From Caldisericia bacterium (GTDB lineage Bacteria > Caldisericota > Caldisericia > JAAYUI01), in the NCBI GenBank assembly GCA_017992475.1, contig JAGOOO010000013.1, positions 1 to 39,479 of the forward strand: DNA of 39,479 nucleotides. Direction: 5' to 3'. Every line of letters starts with the position of its first letter. Position 1 is the first letter of the stretch. The translations under genes were made by a program, and so were the position numbers. Positions 34,035 to 39,479 of the stretch are shown one piece after another. The notes below the pieces were generated by a model. The model was not told the DNA's origin. It ran no database searches and saw only the letters and a program-made list of their open reading frames with translations.

Positions 34035-36089
34035 ATGAAGAAATTTGTTGTCATTTTTGTCTGCTGTTTTGTTATTTTAGGCTTCTGGAGTGGTTCCGGA
34101 TATTGTGCAACCGTGAAGAACGATGCCTTCAAGGTTGCGCTGGAAGCAGCTGGACTTTCTTACGAGAACATCTCATGGGATGCCTCGAAGCTCTCCAGGA
34201 TAGACGATGCTGATCCTTTCAGGTTGCAATGGTTCAATGAAATCTGGGCAAACCCGTTGAGAGTACCCAAAATAGCAAAGCAGATCACCGACAGGATACC
34301 CATTTTTGCAACAAACATCAGCAAAGAACTTGATTATATCTTCTTCTATGGTACCTCCAGAACATGCGGGTCAGTTGCGGCCCTCATGGAGGACTATCTC
34401 CCACTTCTGGAGATGGCCAAAGAAAAACCTTTCTACAACTCTATAAAAAAAGTCTACCAGAATATGGGTTGGCAATTTGGCAAAAAACTCGACACAAAAT
34501 TGTCTGCATACGAAGGGCAACTCACGCAAGAAGCGTCAGATGCCCTAGCGGAATACGTATTGAGTGCAGACTGGCTCTTCAGAGAACGCAAGAAGGCCCT
34601 TGAAGCAGGAGATCTGACAGAAGAAACCTTCAGAAAACTGCTCGTCGCCAATACTGGTGACGAAGACACCGGAGATTTCACATACAGGCTTGGCAAGCGG
34701 TTTGACATGAAGCAGATGATGTATGCTTGTTGCAGGATTGTCTTTTCCACACAAAAACTAAAGGGCGCCTTTGGTGGTGGCGTGCCACTCCCAGAAGGGA
34801 AAAACGTTTTCCCAACACCATTTGGCGACATAATATTGAATGGATCAAGGAACGACGATTTGTATGAAGGCAACAACCATCTTCTGGTTGTTGATGTTGG
34901 TGGCAATGACACCTACGAGGGCACATTTGGCGCAACATCGTCCCTCTACAATTGCGCATCGGTCGTGATTGACGTGAGTGGCAACGATACCTACAAGGAC
35001 CCTTATGGTCACTCCCCAAACCAGGGTGCAGGTGTTCTTGGTTGTGGAATCCTGGCCGACCTCTGGGGAAACGACACCTATGAGGCCGCAAACAATTGTC
35101 AGGGAGCAGGCGTCTTCGGCATCGGCATGCTGTATGATTACACGGGAAATGACACATATTCCTCGATCGACTTCTCTCAGGGTGCTGGCTGTTTCGGCAT
35201 TGGGGCCATGGTGGAATACGATGGTGACGACGTCAGAAAATGTTTCTTTGGCGGCCAGGGTTACGGGGCAACAATGGGCTTCGGACTCTCGTATGACAGG
35301 TCCGGAAACGACACCTACATTTCAGACGATGAAAACATAATCCATCCATCTGCACAAAACCCGTCCCACAACACAAGCATGTCGCAAGGCTGCGGAAATG
35401 GCAGGAGGGCAGACATAACAGACGGCCATTCAATGTCCGGAGGTTGCGGTGTCCTGGTAGACAGCGAGGGCGACGATACATACAAATGCGGTGTCTTTGG
35501 CCAAGGTGTCGGATACTGGTTCGGTGTGGGGATTTTTACTGACACCAAGGGCAATGACACATACGAGGGATTATGGTATGTTCAAGGCGCAACGGCACAC
35601 TTTGCCATAGCGGTCTTCAGGGACACCGAGGGCAACGACAGTTACACTGCGAAACAGGCGACCTCGCTGGGTGTGGGACATGATTTCTCCATATCCTACC
35701 ACATCGATGAAGGCGGGGACGACAAATACAACTGCTACATGGCAGACCCCAAAGATGACAAGATAAAACAATACGGTGGCCTGATGATTGGCTGTGGAAA
35801 TGAAACCGGAATGGGATTCTTTTTCAATATTGGCGGGGACGACGTCTATGACGCAAAGAGTGACACAATGTATGGCTATGCAAACGTCGCCGCACCACTT
35901 GCACCAGACACCATCAGAAATGACATGCTGTGCCTCGGATTGTTCATTGATATAGGTGGAGAAGACGCCTACGGAAAAAATTTTTGCAAGCAAAATGGCA
36001 GCTGGGTCAGGAGAAACGGTGACAGGCCAGAGATGGTAATTGGAATAGGCCTGGATGCAGAAGATGGCGAATTGCCAATACTGGAGTAA
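34035..36089 (+). CDS. Exported GNDTY-repeat protein A
   Basis: A 684-residue protein with a signal peptide (1-~25). A helical N-terminal domain (~30-270) includes the conserved ISWDASKLSRIDDADPFRLQWF. Twelve repeats follow, each marked by G-(N/D/E)-D-x-Y-like cores at about 290, 316, 345, 371, 397, 424, 479, 506, 533, 561, 601 and 642. The usual period is 26-29 residues with QGAG-x-FG-x-G-x-L-x-D between them. The spacing suggests a beta-solenoid with acidic turns that could bind calcium. It is paralogous over its full length to the protein at 37108. The ATG at 34035 has AAGGGGG upstream. I do not recognise a characterised homologue. Confidence 0.85.
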   Translation: MKKFVVIFVCCFVILGFWSGSGYCATVKNDAFKVALEAAGLSYENISWDASKLSRIDDADPFRLQWFNEIWANPLRVPKIAKQITDRIPIFATNISKELDYIFFYGTSRTCGSVAALMEDYLPLLEMAKEKPFYNSIKKVYQNMGWQFGKKLDTKLSAYEGQLTQEASDALAEYVLSADWLFRERKKALEAGDLTEETFRKLLVANTGDEDTGDFTYRLGKRFDMKQMMYACCRIVFSTQKLKGAFGGGVPLPEGKNVFPTPFGDIILNGSRNDDLYEGNNHLLVVDVGGNDTYEGTFGATSSLYNCASVVIDVSGNDTYKDPYGHSPNQGAGVLGCGILADLWGNDTYEAANNCQGAGVFGIGMLYDYTGNDTYSSIDFSQGAGCFGIGAMVEYDGDDVRKCFFGGQGYGATMGFGLSYDRSGNDTYISDDENIIHPSAQNPSHNTSMSQGCGNGRRADITDGHSMSGGCGVLVDSEGDDTYKCGVFGQGVGYWFGVGIFTDTKGNDTYEGLWYVQGATAHFAIAVFRDTEGNDSYTAKQATSLGVGHDFSISYHIDEGGDDKYNCYMADPKDDKIKQYGGLMIGCGNETGMGFFFNIGGDDVYDAKSDTMYGYANVAAPLAPDTIRNDMLCLGLFIDIGGEDAYGKNFCKQNGSWVRRNGDRPEMVIGIGLDAEDGELPILE

Positions 36090-36092
36090 AAA

Positions 36093-37073
36093 ATGGACAA
36101 AATGACGCAAAAACTGCTGGCCTCGGAAGAGCCATCAATCAGGTACAAGGCACTTGTAAACATACTTGGTGAGCCAAGGGATTCTAAAAAAGCAGTGTCT
36201 GCAAGTATGGAGGTGAAAAATTCTCCTCTGGTAAAAAAACTGCTCTCCGAGAAACCAAAAAACGTGCATGTTTCAAGGGGAGTCGGAGTCTATGACAAAT
36301 GGCTCGGGGACCATTGGGTGCTGTCACTGCTTGCAGACCTCGGATATCCAAAGGGCGACAAGGAACTGGTTCCAATGATGGAGCACGAACTGGGGTGGCT
36401 CCTTGGCGAACACCACGAGAAGAACGCCATAAGGGTCATAAACGGCCTAACCAGAAGGTGCTGCTCCCAGGAAGCCAACGCTGTTTATTCACTCATAACA
36501 CTCGGTATCGCCGATGAGAGGGTTGAAACTCTCGTAAAAAGGATGCTCTCCTGGCAATGGCCAGACGGCGGCTGGAACTGCGACAAGGAACCAGGGGCAA
36601 AAAATTCGTCTTTCCACGAATCGCTCATCCCCATGAGAGCACTGTTTGCCTATTCAAAGGCAACCGGAGACAAAAAAGCTTTTGAGGCCGCCAAAAGAAC
36701 GTCTGAGATATTTCTCAAAAGAAAGCTCTTCAAAAAAGTATCGGATGGAAGCGTAATCAACCCAAAATTCACAAAGATCTGCTACCCGTCCTATTGGCAC
36801 TACAATATTCTCGCCTGCCTGACATACCTTGCAGAGGCCGGCCAAACAAGTGATACAAGGTGCACAGAAGCTCTTGATCTTCTCGAATCAAAACAACTGC
36901 CCGACGGCTCATTCCCGGCAGAAACAAAATATTACTCTTATATCACCTGCCCCCAAGACAAAAACAAGAGTGGAAGTTCGCTCGTCAATTTTGGTGGAAC
37001 AAGCGGCAAGGCGGGGAACGAATTTGTGACAGTTGATGCGGTATTTGTCCTGAAAACCTTTGGAAGAAACTAA
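36093..37073 (+). CDS. Terpene-cyclase/prenyltransferase-fold (alpha/alpha toroid) protein
   Basis: A 326-residue protein without a signal peptide, hence cytoplasmic. QW-type motifs QWPDGGW (155-161) and QLPDGSF (268-274) mark the alpha/alpha-barrel repeat of squalene-hopene cyclases and prenyltransferases. Other conserved-looking stretches are YDKWLGDHWVLSLLADLGYP (67-86), TRRCCSQEANAVY (120-132) and CYPSYWHYNILACL (230-243). No DxDD acid motif of class II cyclases is present, so cyclase activity is doubtful. I recall similar stand-alone proteins in other phyla with no known function. It starts 3 nt after GNDTY protein A and has GGAG upstream. Confidence 0.82.
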   Translation: MDKMTQKLLASEEPSIRYKALVNILGEPRDSKKAVSASMEVKNSPLVKKLLSEKPKNVHVSRGVGVYDKWLGDHWVLSLLADLGYPKGDKELVPMMEHELGWLLGEHHEKNAIRVINGLTRRCCSQEANAVYSLITLGIADERVETLVKRMLSWQWPDGGWNCDKEPGAKNSSFHESLIPMRALFAYSKATGDKKAFEAAKRTSEIFLKRKLFKKVSDGSVINPKFTKICYPSYWHYNILACLTYLAEAGQTSDTRCTEALDLLESKQLPDGSFPAETKYYSYITCPQDKNKSGSSLVNFGGTSGKAGNEFVTVDAVFVLKTFGRN

Positions 37074-37107
37074 TTTTTATAATACCAGCCCGCCCAGGAG
37101 GCAAAAT

Positions 37108-39120
37108 ATGAAATTTGTTCCATTTGTTCTTGCCGTAATTATGGTTTTTCAGCCAATGACTGTCATTGCCGCCACTGAACCAAACCGGCTGGATGAGGCC
37201 ATCTCCTCGCTTGGGCTGACTGCAGGTCAGGTTTCATGGGACCTCAGGCAAATACAGGACTTTCAACAGGACCCGTTCCGTTTTTCATGGTTTGACCAGC
37301 TGCATTCAAAACCACTTGAGTTGCCAAGAGAGGCGAACTCCACGCTTTCAAGGTTCGAGTCATGCCAGAACATCAGGGACCTGGTCGTGATGGCAGCAAG
37401 GCGTTCTGCCCACGAGGTGGCAAGGTGGCCAATGGGCCCTGTTCCGGAAATAAATGAAAAAGAGCCCCTTTTATTCTCGCTGGATGAGCTTTACCAGAGC
37501 AGGGGCTGGAGGCTTTCGGCAAAATCCAGGGAGGAGCTCAAAAAACAATGCGACTCACTCTCTCCAGCCTGGCAAAAACAGCTTGCAGAATTCATTGGTT
37601 ATGCCAGACAGGCAGAGGAATATCGAAACCTGGCCATCAGAAACATCAAGCCGGGGCAACTGGAGACCATCTTCGCCCAGACACCGATCATTCTCGGTGA
37701 AACAAAGGGATGGCCAATCGAGGCCTACGATGCAGGACTGGCATTCGATGCATCCTTCATGTACTACGGTGCAGCGCAAATGTCGCTTGCAGTTGACTCG
37801 ACAATAGCGCTTCTGGCCAAAGAGAAACCATCACCATTTGAGGTTGACACTCCACTTGGGAGAATAACAATTTCTGGCGATGGCGATGACCGGCACGATT
37901 GCCAGAAGCAACTTCTTTTGCTCGATACTGGCGGAAACGACACTTACACGGGCTGGGTAGCAGGCAACAATGGCCTGGAAAATCCTGTTTCGGTATCAAT
38001 AGACCTCTCAGGCAATGATACCTACAAAACGGACTACAATTTCCACAACTGTATGGGCTCTGGCAGGTTCGGCTTTGCTTGCCTCTATGATGCCGAAGGT
38101 GACGACAACTACAACGCTATTGAGTGCTCCCAGGGTGCGGCAAGTTTTGGCGTCGGCGTGCTGGTGGACAAGAAAGGCGATGACCACTACAACTCGATCA
38201 ACCTTTCACAGGGTGCGGCGGAGTTCGGGCTTGGGATATTACAGGATCAGGAAGGAACCGACGTTTACGAATCATACTTTGCCTCACAGGGATTCGGGTT
38301 CACACAGGGAATTGGCCTCCTTCAAGACAAAAGCGGAAATGATACTTATATCGCCAACGACACGGACATAATAAATCCATCGGCGCAGAGCAAGGAGCAC
38401 AACACCTCAATGTGCCAGGGCGCAGGATATGGCCTCCGGGCAGAATTTGACAACGGGCATTCGATGTCTGGTGGTGTTGGCATTCTCCAGGACATGGGTG
38501 GCGATGATTCTTATTCTTGCGGAGTTTTTGGACAAGGCGTCGCATACTGGCATGGAATGGGAATCCTGTCGGACTATACAGGAAATGACAATTACAAAGG
38601 GACCTGGTACGTTCAGGGTTCATGTGCCCACTTTGGCCTGGCATACTTTCAGGAAAGGGCGGGTAATGACACATACCAGGCGACAATGGCCACTTCAATA
38701 GGTGTTGGTCACGACACATCGGTAGGAATCAATGTGGACCTTGGTGGTAACGACACATACAACTGTTTCAGAATGGAAGGTGGCAAAAAAGTTTATGCAG
38801 GACTTGTCGCCGGCTGCGGAAATAACAATGGGATAGGCATCCTTGCAAATATCGGTGGCGATGACACATACGACATTGGCGCCACACCTTCTCTGGGGCA
38901 ATATGGCGGGCCAATGCCATGCAATGGCGGAACAACCAGAGACACTATGATAAACATAGGTATTTTCCTGGACATTGGCGGAAACGACACCTACACGGCC
39001 AAACACGCAAAAGAAAACGCCAAGTGGATACAGGAACCACCGAAAGATTGCCCGGACAGGAAGACCGATTTTGGTATCGGAGTTGACATCAAAGATGGCG
39101 CAATCAAACCGTTACTTTAG
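37108..39120 (+). CDS. Exported GNDTY-repeat protein B
   Basis: A 670-residue paralogue of the protein at 34035. It has a signal peptide ending about VIA-A, a helical N-terminal domain with VSWDLRQIQDFQQDPFRFSWF, and twelve repeat cores at about 276, 302, 331, 357, 383, 410, 465, 492, 519, 547, 584 and 625. The unusual 55-residue gap after the sixth repeat, containing NPSAQSKEHNTSM and GHSMSGG, is shared with protein A (HPSAQNPSHNTSM), so the two arose by whole-gene duplication. The ATG has CAGGAGG upstream and lies 34 nt after the cyclase-fold gene. The stop overlaps the convergent V4R gene by 9 bases. Confidence 0.85.
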   Translation: MKFVPFVLAVIMVFQPMTVIAATEPNRLDEAISSLGLTAGQVSWDLRQIQDFQQDPFRFSWFDQLHSKPLELPREANSTLSRFESCQNIRDLVVMAARRSAHEVARWPMGPVPEINEKEPLLFSLDELYQSRGWRLSAKSREELKKQCDSLSPAWQKQLAEFIGYARQAEEYRNLAIRNIKPGQLETIFAQTPIILGETKGWPIEAYDAGLAFDASFMYYGAAQMSLAVDSTIALLAKEKPSPFEVDTPLGRITISGDGDDRHDCQKQLLLLDTGGNDTYTGWVAGNNGLENPVSVSIDLSGNDTYKTDYNFHNCMGSGRFGFACLYDAEGDDNYNAIECSQGAASFGVGVLVDKKGDDHYNSINLSQGAAEFGLGILQDQEGTDVYESYFASQGFGFTQGIGLLQDKSGNDTYIANDTDIINPSAQSKEHNTSMCQGAGYGLRAEFDNGHSMSGGVGILQDMGGDDSYSCGVFGQGVAYWHGMGILSDYTGNDNYKGTWYVQGSCAHFGLAYFQERAGNDTYQATMATSIGVGHDTSVGINVDLGGNDTYNCFRMEGGKKVYAGLVAGCGNNNGIGILANIGGDDTYDIGATPSLGQYGGPMPCNGGTTRDTMINIGIFLDIGGNDTYTAKHAKENAKWIQEPPKDCPDRKTDFGIGVDIKDGAIKPLL

Positions 39121-39479
39121 GGTACCTATAAGGAGTTCAAACTCGCAACAGGGGAGCGTTGGATCGCATCCCCTACACGAAATCTCAATGCATGAAGTCG
39201 GCACACCACCAAGCTGGTACGCCGAAAAGGATGCGATAACACCAGCAATATAGTCACAACAGGGCTCCGGCATCTGCGAGATGCCAGCGCACCCTGGTGA
39301 ATCAAATATTCTGAGGGTGGCAATAGGTCCTGAGTTTTTGGGCGTCGATATTCTGCAGCCAAAAAACAGATGGCCCATCTTTTCAATATTTGCAAACAAA
39401 GCGTCTGTTCCGTTGGCTTTCTTGAAGCCGTGTTCTTTTTCAAGAATTGCACCCAACTCCCTGCCAATGCTTCTTCCAA
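39112..39479 (-). CDS. V4R-domain protein, C-terminal fragment
   Basis: The frame is open from the right edge of the window (GRSIGRELGAILEKEHG) to a stop at 39112, about 121 codons. The end resembles the V4R (4-vinyl reductase) domain: PCCDYIAGVIASFSAYQLGG, then EISCRGCDPTLPCCEFEL, with the conserved cysteines of the C-x-A-x-G-x-x-x-C-x-F pattern. V4R domains bind small hydrophobic ligands or cofactors in sensors and in chlorophyll or aromatic metabolism proteins. The 5' part is outside the window, so its partner domains are unknown. Confidence 0.65.
   Translation of the reverse strand, partial: GRSIGRELGAILEKEHGFKKANGTDALFANIEKMGHLFFGCRISTPKNSGPIATLRIFDSPGCAGISQMPEPCCDYIAGVIASFSAYQLGGVPTSCIEISCRGCDPTLPCCEFELLIGTLK

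Noticed and set aside
34678-35157. 159-codon Cys/His/Arg-rich minus-strand ORF
   Set aside because: It is the complement of the GNDTY repeats; the apparent periodicity is imposed by the coding strand.
34899-35970. RTX calcium-binding nonapeptide repeats
   Set aside because: The GGNDTY cores look similar, but the period is 26-29 residues rather than 9, and the GGxGxDxxx run is absent.
37078-37083. TATAAT box before GNDTY protein B as a separate promoter
   Set aside because: No -35 hexamer at 15-19 nt; the gene has a good Shine-Dalgarno and is probably read from upstream.
39126-39479. 117-codon minus-strand ORF in another frame at the right edge
   Set aside because: The overlapping frame ending at 39112 has the V4R-like cysteine pattern; this one has no recognisable feature.
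1-39479. tRNA/rRNA genes, CRISPR arrays, insertion sequences, prophage genes
   Set aside because: Looked for by eye on both strands; nothing with tRNA-like arms, direct-repeat arrays or transposase/integrase motifs was seen.

Overview
The window is a gene-dense chromosomal stretch of an anaerobic bacterium. It has no rRNA, tRNA, CRISPR array, insertion sequence or phage gene that I can see. Three things point to an anaerobe: a rubrerythrin / desulfoferrodoxin / ferritin / flavodiiron protein / rubredoxin-flavoreductase set, a PerR-type regulator, and no catalase or superoxide dismutase in view. The order hrcA-rsmE-mtaB-HIT-rpsU-pgpH-ybeY-dgkA is the Firmicutes/Clostridia-type arrangement, but with several usual members missing. 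The envelope genes (many lipoproteins, PEGA, FecR, TPR proteins) and the 12-fold GNDTY-repeat proteins are not typical of Firmicutes. A deep-branching or candidate-phylum anaerobe is my inference; I cannot name a species.

Layout. (1) 1-3053, plus strand: end of an FtsX/MacB-type permease, its LolD-like ATPase, an OB-fold-like lipoprotein, a second permease and a Nudix hydrolase, with overlapping ends. (2) 2998-9655, minus strand: one compact operon running from a GNAT-like protein through a 4x PEGA protein, a lipoprotein, a TPR protein, a previously uncalled 30-residue membrane peptide and an SSS-family sodium:solute symporter to two more lipoproteins. (3) 9735-10340: a lone membrane protein. 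(4) 10337-19369, minus strand: hrcA, rsmE, mtaB, a membrane protein, HIT, rpsU, pgpH-like 7TM-HD, ybeY, dgkA, corC-like and tpiA, apparently read as one long unit. (5) 19447-25244, plus strand: perR, rubrerythrin, dfx, ferritin, a terminator, an AhpD-like/GAF fusion, flavodiiron protein, flavoreductase-rubredoxin and a TIGR02757-family protein. This is an oxygen and peroxide defence block. (6) 25345-28685: mgtE with a strong leader-peptide/attenuator region, a PQQ-type propeller and a cysteine-rich protein, closed by a bidirectional terminator. (7) 28750-31170, minus strand: clpC. (8) 31273-39120, plus strand: FecR/Ig-like protein, a membrane protein, GNDTY-repeat protein A, a terpene-cyclase-fold protein and GNDTY-repeat protein B. 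(9) The window ends inside a V4R-domain protein on the minus strand.

The most exciting element is the mgtE leader (25345-25528). A well-positioned 23-codon ORF with acidic residues followed by three alternating prolines resembles Salmonella MgtL in style, not in sequence. It precedes three segments that can pair in two mutually exclusive ways, one of which sequesters the mgtE Shine-Dalgarno. The geometry predicts that complete translation of the leader shuts mgtE off and that early ribosome loss, as expected in low magnesium, turns it on. Second is the FecR / GNDTY-repeat / cyclase-fold cluster, an apparently uncharacterised exported system. Third, several promoters place TATAAT-like boxes 6-9 nt before the start codon, which predicts leaderless mRNAs as a habit of this organism.
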